From: JBNKFV01 sp050290265
GTDB taxonomy: Bacteria > Pseudomonadota > Gammaproteobacteria > Pseudomonadales > Cellvibrionaceae
DNA length: 64,000 nt
Assembly (NCBI GenBank): GCA_050290265.1
Contig: JBNKHI010000002.1
Location: forward strand, 112,144-176,143
Direction: 5' to 3'
Made by a program: the position numbers and the translations under genes. The notes under the pieces were generated by a model. That model had not been told where the DNA came from. It did not search any database and saw only the letters and a program-made list of their open reading frames with translations. Positions 43,883 through 52,815 of this stretch are shown here, in pieces; position 1 is the first letter of the stretch, and each line of letters begins with the position of its first letter.

Positions 43883-44794
43883 TTAAAGCGCATTTTTACT
43901 GCGCTGATTCCGCAACCAGTTATACGATCCACCACCTTGCCCAGGGCCACAAAACTCATCTGCAAGTTCTGCTGCTGCGAGCAACGCATTAAGATCTATA
44001 CCAGTTTCAAAACCCATTTGATTCAGCATGACAACAACGTCTTCAGTGGCCACATTGCCACTGGCGCCGGGTGCAAATGGGCAGCCCCCCAGGCCTGCAA
44101 TTGATGCATCAAAATAGCGAATACCTTCTTGCAACGCGGCATACACATTCACTAAACCCATGCCACGAGTATCATGAAAATGGCAGGCAATACGTTCTGC
44201 CCCAAACGCTTTTATCAAGCGCTGCATTAACGTAGTCACACCTGCGGGATCGGCAGCACCGATAGTGTCAGCAATCACAACTTGTTCCGCGCCCGCGTCT
44301 AACAACACTGCACAAATTTCTTCAACCTTGTCTGGGGCAATATCACCTTCAAATGGGCAAGCCCAAGCCGTTGCCACATAGGCGTTAGTTTTAATACCGT
44401 CTTCTTTACTGCAAGCAATCACGGCTAAACAGGCATCCAGCGCCTGCGCTGTAGTCATGCGAATATTTTTTTCATTCATGGTATTAGAGGCCGCAACCAC
44501 TAAACCAACCGTCTTAACGCCTGCGGCTTTGGCCAGCTGATAACCTTTAAGATTGGGGATTAATGCACTGTAATTAATTGGCGCATCGGGCAAAGCCGCG
44601 ACAATGTCACCAGTACCTGCCATTGCTGGGACAGCTTTAGGCGACACAAAAGCGCCGACTTCAATTGCGGGAAGCCCAGCTGCAACCAACGCTTTTATCA
44701 ACTGCAGACGCTGAGCCACATCAAGAATATTGGCCTGATTTTGCAATCCATCACGTGGGCCTACGTCATTTATGACTACGCGCTCTTTTGTCAT
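43883..44794 (-). CDS. HMG-CoA lyase family protein (citramalyl-CoA lyase-like), cassette A
   Basis: The 303-residue TIM-barrel lyase has the HMG-CoA lyase signatures: NDVGPRDGLQNQ (substrate and metal binding), IACHFHDTRGMGLVN (metal His pair) and GLGGCPFAPGASGNVATED (catalytic Cys). The family also includes (R)-citramalyl-CoA lyases, which split citramalyl-CoA to pyruvate and acetyl-CoA. Its ATG overlaps the stop of the CaiB/BaiF CoA-transferase (TAATG), so it should act directly on that enzyme's product. With no other leucine-catabolic gene nearby, a citramalyl-CoA-like substrate is more likely than HMG-CoA. The counterpart in cassette B is at 60970. Confidence 0.88.
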   Translation of the reverse strand: MTKERVVINDVGPRDGLQNQANILDVAQRLQLIKALVAAGLPAIEVGAFVSPKAVPAMAGTGDIVAALPDAPINYSALIPNLKGYQLAKAAGVKTVGLVVAASNTMNEKNIRMTTAQALDACLAVIACSKEDGIKTNAYVATAWACPFEGDIAPDKVEEICAVLLDAGAEQVVIADTIGAADPAGVTTLMQRLIKAFGAERIACHFHDTRGMGLVNVYAALQEGIRYFDASIAGLGGCPFAPGASGNVATEDVVVMLNQMGFETGIDLNALLAAAELADEFCGPGQGGGSYNWLRNQRSKNAL

Positions 44795-45993
44795 TAACCA
44801 ATTACTCCCTTGTCTTTCAGTGCAGAAATTTTGTCTGCATCCATACCGAGCAATTGACTCAATACATCCTCTGTTTGTTGACCTAACAACGGAGGCGGTG
44901 CAAAACTTTCTTCATTCGAACGTGACAGTTTGATGGGATTACCTGGACCAAAGCTGCTTTTACCGCTGGGGTGTTTAAGCTCCACAACCATATTTCTATG
45001 ACGCACTTGTTCATCATTCAGCGCCTGGCTGAATTTATTCACCGGTGCACAAGGAATGCGTTTTTCATTTAGCTGTGCCAGCCAAAACTCCGAATTTTCG
45101 GCTTTAAAAATTTCCGCCAACGTAGAATCAATAAAGATCTTGTCTTCCAACCGCCCCGGTTGCGTATCATATTTGGCATCATCAAAAGCTGGGCAATTCA
45201 CAACTTCCTTCAGGTTTTGCCAGAAATTATCGGTGATAACGGCAATTACCAGATGCCCATCAGCAGTTGGGTAACTGTTATAAGGAACATGTACAAAGTG
45301 GCTGTTACCGATTGGAAAGGGATCATCACCAGACAAGAAATGCATCGTGGCCATGTAATTGAGTAAGGAGATTTGGCAGTCAAGCATGGAAATATCAACA
45401 TCCTGACCTTCGCCACTGCGCTCGCGCTCAATGACGGCAGAAAGAATACCCATAACGGCGAACATTCCACCGCCAAGATCACCAATAGGTATACCTGCAC
45501 GGACAGGGTGCTCTGCATCCAAACCGGTAATAGACATACCACCCGAAACAGCTTGCGTAACCTGATCAAATGCGGGGCGCTTGTAACTTGGCCCCGAGGT
45601 ACCAAAACCGGTGATGGAACACGTAATAATTCGTGGGTTAATTTTGCTTAACGTACCGTAATCAATACCTAAGCGGTCCGGCACGCCAGCGCCGAAATTA
45701 TTAATAACAACATCAGACTGCTTTACCAAATCATAAAAAACTTGCAAGCCATCTTCGCTTTTCAGGTCAATACAAATGCTTTGCTTGTTGCGGTTGAGGG
45801 TAAGAAAGTAAGCCCCCATGCCGTCCAAAGAATTTTTGGGGTCTGTCGCCAGCAACTTACGTGTGCCTTCGCCAGCCAGCGGCTCAACCTTAATGGTTTC
45901 TGCGCCTAGGTCGGCCAGGATCATACCGCCATACGGACCAGACAACATATGGGTAAGATCCAGAACACGGATGCCAGCTAAAGGTTTTTTCAT
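44794..45993 (-). CDS. CaiB/BaiF family CoA-transferase, cassette A
   Basis: A family III CoA-transferase of 399 residues from the ATG at 45993, which has GGAGAAG 7 bases upstream; the open frame continues 30 codons further. Motifs are VLDLTHMLSGPYGGMILADLGAETIKVEP, LNRNKQSICIDLKS and GIPIGDLGGGMFAVMGIL, the last holding the catalytic Asp. It would activate a dicarboxylate such as a citramalate with CoA from succinyl-CoA or acetyl-CoA. Its stop overlaps the HMG-CoA-lyase-like start. It heads an operon with that lyase and HyuAB. A minus-strand terminator lies 200 bases upstream, in the leader. Confidence 0.88.
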   Translation of the reverse strand: MKKPLAGIRVLDLTHMLSGPYGGMILADLGAETIKVEPLAGEGTRKLLATDPKNSLDGMGAYFLTLNRNKQSICIDLKSEDGLQVFYDLVKQSDVVINNFGAGVPDRLGIDYGTLSKINPRIITCSITGFGTSGPSYKRPAFDQVTQAVSGGMSITGLDAEHPVRAGIPIGDLGGGMFAVMGILSAVIERERSGEGQDVDISMLDCQISLLNYMATMHFLSGDDPFPIGNSHFVHVPYNSYPTADGHLVIAVITDNFWQNLKEVVNCPAFDDAKYDTQPGRLEDKIFIDSTLAEIFKAENSEFWLAQLNEKRIPCAPVNKFSQALNDEQVRHRNMVVELKHPSGKSSFGPGNPIKLSRSNEESFAPPPLLGQQTEDVLSQLLGMDADKISALKDKGVIG

Positions 45994-46187
45994 CACACAT
46001 CTTCTCCGAGCAAAACAATCGACAATAAACAACCAAACTATATCACCCCAAATGACATAATACACTATCATTAAGTCATTCATTTAGCGGCCAAATCGCA
46101 GGTAATTTGCCGCGAAAATGCCAAGCCCTTCTTAGGAACAAATAACGGGAGAAGCGGGAGAGCCCCCCGAACAGGAAAGCCAAAAAC

Positions 46188-46214
46188 AAAAAAACGGAGC
46201 GCAATGCGCCCCGT
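46188..46214 (-). terminator. Intrinsic terminator in the leader of the CoA-transferase operon
   Basis: On the minus strand the stem ACGGGGCGC-ATT-GCGCTCCGT (one G-U pair) is followed by seven T. The G-U pair would be an A-C mismatch on the plus strand, so the signal is minus-strand specific. It lies 195 bases before the CoA-transferase start. A hairpin GGTCAC/GTGACC (46298-46320) lies further upstream. No gene precedes it on this strand, which suggests a short leader RNA or attenuator. Confidence 0.6.
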
Positions 46215-46473
46215 AAAGAGAACAGGCTCCACCAAGTAAGAGCCAGCATGAAGCCACTACCCAGACAAATGCGCTTGCGCGCATCACGCGAGTATTTGGT
46301 CACCAGGAGACTAAGTGACCAGCACCAATAGACATATTGTATTATCTTTATAACATTTAAATCAAGAGAAATGTAAAATCGCGCAAAAACATAACTAACC
46401 TCTTGCTAACAAGGGTTTTCTCGCATTTATGACGGAGCGCCACAAACTGTAAAACTATTAACATCCCCGTGTT

Positions 46474-46486
46474 TGTTATAACATTA
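46474..46486. promoter_or_regulatory. Operator candidate TGTTATAACATTA upstream of gntR
   Basis: TGTTATAACA is a perfect 10-base palindrome 44 bases upstream of the gntR-like start. The 11-mer TTATAACATTA (46476-46486) recurs exactly at 60893-60903 and with one change at 46348-46358. It is a candidate autoregulatory site for the GntR protein. Confidence 0.45.
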
Positions 46487-46526
46487 GTCCATTACCTTTC
46501 CACCCGACCCAAATGGAATAACTATA

Positions 46527-47306
46527 ATGAGCTCGATCAACGAACTGTTTAGCCCCAGACAACGAGAAACGCTCAATCAGGACAGTCACACACCCCTTTA
46601 TCACCAGCTTTATACACTGCTGAAAGGCTATATTTTAAATGGCACACTGGCTAACGGTGCGCAAATGCCTACCGAACAGCAATTGTCAGATGCCTTTGGC
46701 GTTTCGCGCATTACAGCAAAACGCGCTATGGACGAACTGGCCAATGAGAATATGGTTGAGCGCCGCCGCGGCAAGGGCTCCCATGTCACTTACAAATATA
46801 CGCCCGGCCCCGTAAAAGCACCGCTGATTGCCATGCTGCAAGAGATTGAAAGCATGGCTCGCCAAACCGAAGCGCATGTTATTGAGCTGGAAAAATTACA
46901 GCCACCGGCAGATATCCGTGAAGAATTGCTCCTGGGTCCCAAAGAGGCCGCACTGAAAATTGTGCGGGTACGCAACCGCGATGGAGAACCTTTGGGCTAC
47001 TACAGCAGCTGGACCACCGGCATCAAGAAAAAGCTCAATGCTGATATGCTTGAAACGGTGCCCAGACTTGAAATATTTCGCGACAACGGTTTATTTATTA
47101 CTCACGTCAAACAAACGTTGAGTGCGGTAGCCGCACCTGAAGAGGCCGCTGAAGCGTTGCATGTTAAGCCCGGCTTTCCCCTATTGAAAATGATTCGCCG
47201 CTCCTATGACGCTAATGAAAAACTGGTCGACTATATGGAAGTCCTTTACCATCCGGACCGCTTCCAATACCAGATGGATCTGACGGTAAACGAAGAAGGC
47301 GCATAG
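46527..47306 (+). CDS. GntR family transcriptional regulator, HutC subfamily
   Basis: A 259-residue regulator. The N-terminal winged helix (about residues 22-90) contains LYHQLYTLLKGYILNGTL and QQLSDAFGVSRITAKRAMDEL, the GntR helix-turn-helix. The C-terminal UTRA ligand domain spans about residues 110-250 with VRVRNRDGEPLGYYSSW and LLKMIRRSYDANEKLVDYMEVLYHPDRFQY. HutC-type regulators usually repress catabolic genes until a small acidic or N-containing ligand binds. It diverges from the CoA-transferase operon and is the most likely local regulator of it, and possibly of cassette B. Confidence 0.92.
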   Translation: MSSINELFSPRQRETLNQDSHTPLYHQLYTLLKGYILNGTLANGAQMPTEQQLSDAFGVSRITAKRAMDELANENMVERRRGKGSHVTYKYTPGPVKAPLIAMLQEIESMARQTEAHVIELEKLQPPADIREELLLGPKEAALKIVRVRNRDGEPLGYYSSWTTGIKKKLNADMLETVPRLEIFRDNGLFITHVKQTLSAVAAPEEAAEALHVKPGFPLLKMIRRSYDANEKLVDYMEVLYHPDRFQYQMDLTVNEEGA

Positions 47307-47465
47307 TTTTAAAACTAAAACAGCGCGCGATGCAATCAGCGGAAAAGAACGAGAGAAAAAGAACTGAAACAGGAATCTGTTACCAAAGCCTAAAACATAA
47401 TATAAAAAAACTGCGTTCAAAAAGTATAAAGAGCAGCAGAACAGATACAGTAATCATCCATCATA

Positions 47466-47681
47466 TTATGCAGCGTGGCCTCGATACTGCAAAATCAACG
47501 CGATGATCTCATGATCACTTTTGGTCGCAAACAAGGATTCATCTAGTGAATGTCGTTGCGGAAGCCGCACATTAAATTTACTCCGCAGGATATCTTTAAC
47601 CTGTGTATCAGAATCCGGGTCAAATTCCTGACCTGCAAAAATACAGATTCGTTCTAATAAAAACTTTTTATTTACAGCCAT
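47466..47681 (-). CDS. Conserved hypothetical small protein (71 aa)
   Basis: I do not recognise a named family. The ATG at 47681 gives a 71-residue soluble protein; the frame could extend 11 codons further. The first half, KKFLLERICIFAGQEFDPDSD, and the second half, LPQRHSLDESLFATKSDHEI, look like a small conserved helical domain found in related gammaproteobacteria. It lies in the short region between gntR and the TrmK-like gene. No function is proposed. Confidence 0.55.
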   Translation of the reverse strand: MAVNKKFLLERICIFAGQEFDPDSDTQVKDILRSKFNVRLPQRHSLDESLFATKSDHEIIALILQYRGHAA

Positions 47682-47810
47682 ACATTTTCTACCAACATTG
47701 AAAATAAAAATCACATAGCTACCGTCATGCGATAACTGAAGTACAAACTTAATCCAACCCGTATAATACTCAACTAATTAACCGAATCTTCACTCTGCTA
47801 ACCGGGTAAA

Positions 47811-48575
47811 GTGACGATAGCGGACAGGCACTCTTTTTATTGCGAGCCAACAAACACAGTGAAACTTGGGCATAGATTAAAACACATCAATGCCATGGCC
47901 GGCTCCAGTTACCAACACATATGGGACTGCTGCTGTGACCACGGCTTACTCGGGGCAGCACTACTCTCCAGACGTGCTGCAAACTGCATTCACTTTGTTG
48001 ATATTGTTCCAGAAATCATTAGTACAGTAGATGACAAACTGCACCGTTTTTTCGGCACTGTAACTCACCAGTGGCAAACCCACTGCATGGATGCAACCAA
48101 CTTACCCTTACAACACTTTACGGGAAAACACCTGGTAATTATCGCGGGCGTAGGCGGCGACCTTGTTACAACATTGGTCACTCAGTTACTTGAGTCCAAC
48201 CCTGAAACCGATATGGACTTTTTACTTTGCCCAGTTCACCACCAATTCATACTCCGCCAACAGCTGATCGCGTTGAATTGCCGCCTCATTGATGAAGTAT
48301 TGATAGAAGAAAACCAACGTTACTACGAGATCTTGCGAGTGTCATCGCCAGCAAGTAGAAAACACCAGAGTGATACTCAGGAACATAACGCAACACCCAG
48401 CAAGCCCATTAGCCCAGTCGGCGAATATATTTGGCAAGCACGCACAAATGAGCAAAAAGGCATTGTCCAAACGTATTTACATAAGACCATCGCACACTAC
48501 CAACGCATACAACAAGGGAAAACAGCTGACGTCGACGCGATTCTTCACGCTTACCGTTGTATTCAATTGCAATAG
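47811..48575 (+). CDS. TrmK-family tRNA (adenine22-N1)-methyltransferase-like protein
   Basis: The 254-residue protein is a SAM-dependent methyltransferase of the TrmK/YqfN family. VKLGHRLKHINAM, then WDCCCDHGLLGAALL (motif I), HFVDIVPEI and VIIAGVGGDLVTTLV are diagnostic. TrmK methylates A22 of certain tRNAs in Gram-positive bacteria; the gammaproteobacterial relatives have not been assigned with certainty. The start is probably GTG at 47811, with GGGTAA just upstream; no nearby ATG fits. It converges with a small membrane-protein gene and is unrelated to the catabolic genes. Confidence 0.78.
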   Translation: MTIADRHSFYCEPTNTVKLGHRLKHINAMAGSSYQHIWDCCCDHGLLGAALLSRRAANCIHFVDIVPEIISTVDDKLHRFFGTVTHQWQTHCMDATNLPLQHFTGKHLVIIAGVGGDLVTTLVTQLLESNPETDMDFLLCPVHHQFILRQQLIALNCRLIDEVLIEENQRYYEILRVSSPASRKHQSDTQEHNATPSKPISPVGEYIWQARTNEQKGIVQTYLHKTIAHYQRIQQGKTADVDAILHAYRCIQLQ

Positions 48576-48620
48576 TCTCTACACCCTTGTAAACGCACAG
48601 ACTCACCGCTGGTAAAATCG

Positions 48621-48980
48621 TTACAGATTTTGTTGGAGATCTTTATCTGCTGTACGCCCTACCCGATACGCGTCGACAATACCAATTACCCAGGCTAACA
48701 CCACAACGGCTGTGGCAATACTTACCGTTCTGGCCTGCTCCGGTGTCTGCAAATTAGCAGCAGCTGTACTAATGGAAAGAATATCAGGAGCTATCTCACC
48801 ATTCAGAATTTTATCAGTAATCATTGATGCTTGAGCAACCGCATTCGCCAATACGATATACACAGCAACAGAAGCGGTAAGAATCAAGGCTCCGCCAACA
48901 AAGTACTTTTTCAATAAAACGTGCCCGGCACCAGGATAAATCAACGCCGAAAATAACACCGCTTTAATTGATTTTCTCAT
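48621..48980 (-). CDS. Small predicted membrane protein (119 aa)
   Basis: The protein has three hydrophobic stretches: residues 7-22 (AVLFSALIYPGAGHVL), 28-48 (GGALILTASVAVYIVLANAV) and 86-105 (VSIATAVVVLAWVIGIVDAY). The opening SALIYPGAGH...KYFVGG is often seen in small membrane proteins of unknown function with a TM2-like organisation, where a GxGH turn follows the first helix. It lies 30 bases downstream of yaeQ on the same strand and may be co-transcribed. No function is proposed. Confidence 0.7.
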   Translation of the reverse strand: MRKSIKAVLFSALIYPGAGHVLLKKYFVGGALILTASVAVYIVLANAVAQASMITDKILNGEIAPDILSISTAAANLQTPEQARTVSIATAVVVLAWVIGIVDAYRVGRTADKDLQQNL

Positions 48981-49010
48981 ACGAGTAAACGTCCATTGCT
49001 ACATTTCACT

Positions 49011-49544
49011 TTAATACTCAAGCGCTGTCCAGGTTACTTCGCAATCGTTATCCGCAGTAGCAAAGTACGCCGAACCACCAGACAATGTGACCGTAAAATC
49101 CATTGTTCGTTGCACCATTTTCGCCAATTGTTGCACGCTGACCCAGTCGACCTTGAAGACCTCTGCTTCAATATCCTTGAATTTATCCTTTTCCTGCCCC
49201 CACCACACATCAGACTTGCTATTAAAACTGTAGACTTTAACACCGGCGGCCACACGACTTGCCTTTTTAATCCGGTCTACACTGGGTTCACCCACGTCAA
49301 TCCATAACGTAGTACGGCCATCGAGTGTTCGCACCCATAGGTCGGGCTCATCCGCTGTACTCAGGCCCTTGCCAAACTCCAAACCTTCCTGCGTATTAAT
49401 ACAATAAGCTAATACACGCACCATCATGCGCTCTGTTGTTTCCGAGGGATGCTGAGCAACGGTTAAGTTAAGGGTTTCGAAGAGGCTACGGTCCAAATCA
49501 GACAGCATAACTTTTAATTTATAAATAGTGGGCTTCAGAGCCAT
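49011..49544 (-). CDS. yaeQ: YaeQ family protein
   Basis: The 177-residue protein is a clear YaeQ member: MALKPTIYKLKVMLSDLDR at the start, HPSETTERMMVRVLAYCIN, TLWIDVGEPSVDRIKKASR and the C-terminal half with WVSVQQLAKMV. YaeQ has a PD-(D/E)XK nuclease-like fold and was linked in E. coli to suppression of rfaH defects; its molecular role is unsettled. Length is as expected (about 180 residues). The gene belongs to the ordinary housekeeping block between the two cassettes. Confidence 0.92.
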   Translation of the reverse strand: MALKPTIYKLKVMLSDLDRSLFETLNLTVAQHPSETTERMMVRVLAYCINTQEGLEFGKGLSTADEPDLWVRTLDGRTTLWIDVGEPSVDRIKKASRVAAGVKVYSFNSKSDVWWGQEKDKFKDIEAEVFKVDWVSVQQLAKMVQRTMDFTVTLSGGSAYFATADNDCEVTWTALEY

Positions 49545-49848
49545 AAACTGCCTTTCAAGGGATACCCAAGCAATGAAGTAGAAGAGATTACAGCGTAGTT
49601 AGGAACAGTAAACGTCAGGCAGAGAGATGATGAGAATGCCGCACCCAGCCAGTTCCAACGCCAAGCGCGGGTTATTCTACATGGAAGGACCGTCGATAGC
49701 ACTGATAGATCACACCAGCCTTGTACAGGTCAACGGCAATCCTATACCAGGAGGGGAAACAGGCAGACACGCCGTGGGCGCTAAGGCAATAGAGTCTCAT
49801 CCATTGCCCTGCCTACCTTATCGAATAGAACCTGATTTTTAGACGAAA
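49545..49848. other. Intergenic stretch with nothing convincing
   Basis: The 304 bases between yaeQ and the carbonic anhydrase gene contain one 71-codon frame (49627-49842, plus) without a ribosome site, family resemblance or coupled neighbour. I see no RNA gene or clear terminator. Confidence 0.5.
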
Positions 49849-50727
49849 TCAGTCTTCAATTTCAGAAAGCAACTTTGGATTTTTCACCAGGTTTCTAACC
49901 CCGTGGGCATGATCTTCTTTAAACGCATTCCCTTTACACCATTCGCCTACAGTGGCGATATTTACCTTGGCAACCTTAGGTCTAACACTCCAAGTGACCT
50001 GAAAAGGAGAGCCTGTTTCATTGTAGCCGGGACCAGTGGTTGAGCCTGCGTAAACAACAGGCTTACCGGTATCCGCTGGAATGTTTTGCGCTTGATATAA
50101 AGAATCTTGAAGACCAAATTTTGTCAGTGCTTGAAAATCCAATGCGCTGTCATCGTTCACCAACACGAAGACCTGTGTTTCTACCCGTAATTGTGGGTTT
50201 TTAATAGTGTCATTCAGACAAGAGCCTAATGTTGGCCCAGGGGTAACCGCCGCAGTGGAATGAACGTAATGCACCTCAATCGTATCGCCTGATTGCAGCC
50301 CACCGTGATCACTCGGGCATACAGCCGTATCAACTGGCGCTTTTTCTGCCTTACTTAAACGACCGGAATATTGATACCCGCTCTGATAACCATGTCCATC
50401 ACCATTGCCAGCATACTTTGTGAATTCGCCACCTTTATGTTCTGCATTTTTGTGAAAGTGAATATTGCAAAGGTTCATGTCAGTGTAGGCTGGCGCAGTC
50501 GCAAACGCTCTTTCATTAGTACCTTTATGCTTATCAATATCACGTGGAGATTGCGGCCCAAAGCCTTGATCAGCAGTATTTTTTTCCAGCAACTCGCGCT
50601 GATGCTGAACAACAATATCAGCAACCGCTTTATGATGGCCATCAGGTGCAGGCTCTTTCGCTATTACTGCATTGGCAAGAACTAGAACACTCGCAGCCGT
50701 TACAAACCGTTTTATCTTCATAAGCAT
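49849..50727 (-). CDS. Delta-class carbonic anhydrase-like secreted protein
   Basis: The 292-residue protein has a signal peptide (FVTAASVLVLANAVIA). The mature part resembles the delta-class (CA_like) carbonic anhydrases first described in diatoms and present in some bacteria. The segment NLCNIHFHKNAEHKGGEF contains the closely spaced His residues expected to bind zinc, followed by HGYQSGYQYSG and GDTIEVHYVHSTA. It should hydrate CO2 in the periplasm or at the cell surface. Assignment is from motif resemblance. The start could be the ATG at 50721, dropping two residues. It stands alone. Confidence 0.75.
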   Translation of the reverse strand: MLMKIKRFVTAASVLVLANAVIAKEPAPDGHHKAVADIVVQHQRELLEKNTADQGFGPQSPRDIDKHKGTNERAFATAPAYTDMNLCNIHFHKNAEHKGGEFTKYAGNGDGHGYQSGYQYSGRLSKAEKAPVDTAVCPSDHGGLQSGDTIEVHYVHSTAAVTPGPTLGSCLNDTIKNPQLRVETQVFVLVNDDSALDFQALTKFGLQDSLYQAQNIPADTGKPVVYAGSTTGPGYNETGSPFQVTWSVRPKVAKVNIATVGEWCKGNAFKEDHAHGVRNLVKNPKLLSEIED

Positions 50728-50983
50728 TTCCTTTTTTTAATTAAATTCGGGCCGCAGCAATATACATTAGCCATGGAACACATGGATTCATGCTCACAAG
50801 TAAAGTTTCGCTTACCTAATTATTTTGACGTTTCTTGGTAACAAAATTCTACAAAGCACTTAAAGAGCGCCAGTTAAGGTCTTGAGCTAGAGAAAACGAG
50901 TGTAGTTAACCCACTAAAAAGCCAAGCCCACACAGCAAGACCTGGCTATTAGCGTTAATGATAACGGCTACAACCTGCAATAT

Positions 50984-51442
50984 TTATCGACTGCACGACC
51001 CCGCCTTGGCCATTTTTAATTTACTGATATCGGTTTTGCCTTTCTCTTCATCGACCAACTCAACTCCAGCACCACCGACAAACACACCCAGCTTTATGTA
51101 CTGACGTACAAAATAATTTTTACCGCCCTCAGTACTAACTAACAAATCATTAGGTGAGAACTCAGATTCCGTCGAAACTTTATGTTCTTCACCCCCTTTT
51201 ACAGATTCATAAAAGAAAATATTGGGTGCCGTTTCTCCAATACATTTTCCATCAACCCAGACATCCTTCTTCAACGCGCCGCCAAAACTACCCGAGCGGT
51301 ATATATACAAGCCAGCCATATCATCAGCTGGCGGATTAAATTGTTTTGCTTCATCGGATTGGACGGAGCTTTCCATTGGGACAGAAGCACAGCCAGATAA
51401 TACTAATACGGTAATTGCGGTTGCTAACATCACTGCTTTCAT
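50984..51442 (-). CDS. DUF2846 family lipoprotein
   Basis: A 152-residue lipoprotein. TAITVLVLSGCAS is a clean lipobox with Cys18. The body resembles DUF2846: AGLYIYRSGSFGGALKKDVWVDG, then IGETAPNIFFYESVKGGEEHKV and NYFVRQYIKLGVFVGGAGVELVD. The fold is a small beta-sandwich of unknown function, probably in the outer membrane or periplasm. It is monocistronic, with 257 and 182 bases to its neighbours. Confidence 0.82.
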   Translation of the reverse strand: MKAVMLATAITVLVLSGCASVPMESSVQSDEAKQFNPPADDMAGLYIYRSGSFGGALKKDVWVDGKCIGETAPNIFFYESVKGGEEHKVSTESEFSPNDLLVSTEGGKNYFVRQYIKLGVFVGGAGVELVDEEKGKTDISKLKMAKAGSCSR

Positions 51443-51624
51443 GATTTTTCCTTTTATAATTTGAGAGCTAACCTGCTCAGTTTGTCGAACCTGCTTACGG
51501 CAACATGCCAGCTCAACATATCGTTGACACTGGCATCATTAATATTGGCAAAGCTTTATCGATAACGGTTACACGTTTTAACCATCACCCACTAACGATT
51601 ACCTCACCAACTTAATGCCGTTTT

Positions 51625-52815
51625 TTAACATGCCGCCTCAACCAAATCCACCAAAATTCGTTCTACGTTACTACCACCGATACCAATGCGCGCACTGGGA
51701 GTCACGTTAGCGAGGGTATCTAAGACACCCCCATAATTTCCCACCACCAAATCCGTTAATGCTGACACTAGAGTCAGAGACATGTCGCGATTTGGGCTGA
51801 CATCTTTTGCTAACAAAGCATCTTCACACCGTTTTAATCCTGCCTCATCACCGGCTGATGCATAAAGTCCAGCTACATGAAGCGCGATAAATGGGTGGCC
51901 CAACATGCCCCAAACACTATCAATATGTTTAATCACCGCAGGACTTAAAGGCGCCGCCTGCTTCGTGTGTAAATAGTCTCGTAACAGAAAGCCACCACAA
52001 TCTGCCAGTGTCAGCACAGGGCCGCAGGTGGTTGTCTCCGGTGCGCAAAAATCCTGATAACGTTTTACTGCAGAGTCCCGTTCACCCAGCTGCCATTCCG
52101 ACAATGCCAGGTGCCACTGCACGTGGCCGTACATTTGCCCATTGCGCGCACCGGCCTCGTAGTTTGTCAGCCAGCTTTTGAGCAGGTTTGCCGATTCCTG
52201 CGCAGCACCGTCATCGTGAAGCACATGTGCCAAGCCATGAATGGAATACAGTGCTTGCGGACGAATCTCCAGGGCCTGCTCTAACAATTCTCGACCACGT
52301 TTGCGCTGCCCCGCTTCACTCGCGGCAAAACCCAGGCGTGCGAGTAATGCCCAGTCATTCTTTAAGGCAGGCTGAACAGATTCAAATACGTCCAGAACGG
52401 TTACCAACTTTTTCGGGCCATCGTAGAAAAACATACTGCCAGCCAACTGCGACACTACTAGCAAATCTGCAGGCGAAGATTTTATATAAGCCAAGCCTTT
52501 GTCGCGGTTCGCTATGGGACTATCCAGTAACCCGACAAGCATACCCACATGCTCTTGTTCCCAACGTGTAGCGTCAGCTGCAGTGTCAACAGCAAGCCTT
52601 TTGAAAATATCCGCGTTCGGTTCACCGCTATCTTTCGCCACACAAAATCGGGCAGCTGCGGCCAAGGCAAAGTTGCCATCCAATTCAAGGGCTTTATCGA
52701 GAGCATCCGCCGCGCCAGACTCAGAACCTAAAATCAGATCGACAGCGTTCTGGTATAAAGAGACCGCTTCCGCAGAGTCGCAAGAGAGGGTATTTCCTGT
52801 ACGTAATTCAAGCAT
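51625..52815 (-). CDS. Tetratricopeptide-repeat protein (TTC38-like)
   Basis: From the ATG at 52815, which has AAGGGG 7 bases upstream, the product is 396 residues; the open frame continues to 53124 but that extension looks non-coding. Repeated helical pairs are seen, for example ALDKALELDGNFALAAAARF, RGRELLEQALEIRPQALYSIHGLAHVLHD and NGQMYGHVQWHLALSEWQLGERDSA. HPFIALHVAGLYASAGD near the end is typical of the TTC38 family. TTC38-like proteins have no known activity. It is cytosolic and its neighbours do not suggest a role. Confidence 0.8.
   Translation of the reverse strand: MLELRTGNTLSCDSAEAVSLYQNAVDLILGSESGAADALDKALELDGNFALAAAARFCVAKDSGEPNADIFKRLAVDTAADATRWEQEHVGMLVGLLDSPIANRDKGLAYIKSSPADLLVVSQLAGSMFFYDGPKKLVTVLDVFESVQPALKNDWALLARLGFAASEAGQRKRGRELLEQALEIRPQALYSIHGLAHVLHDDGAAQESANLLKSWLTNYEAGARNGQMYGHVQWHLALSEWQLGERDSAVKRYQDFCAPETTTCGPVLTLADCGGFLLRDYLHTKQAAPLSPAVIKHIDSVWGMLGHPFIALHVAGLYASAGDEAGLKRCEDALLAKDVSPNRDMSLTLVSALTDLVVGNYGGVLDTLANVTPSARIGIGGSNVERILVDLVEAAC

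Noticed and set aside
46076..46303. 75-codon minus-strand ORF in the CoA-transferase leader
   Set aside because: It contains the terminator hairpin and its T-run, which explain the Phe/Leu-rich stretch; no ribosome site or family resemblance.
49627..49842. 71-codon plus-strand ORF between yaeQ and the carbonic anhydrase
   Set aside because: No family resemblance, no partner gene and no convincing start.
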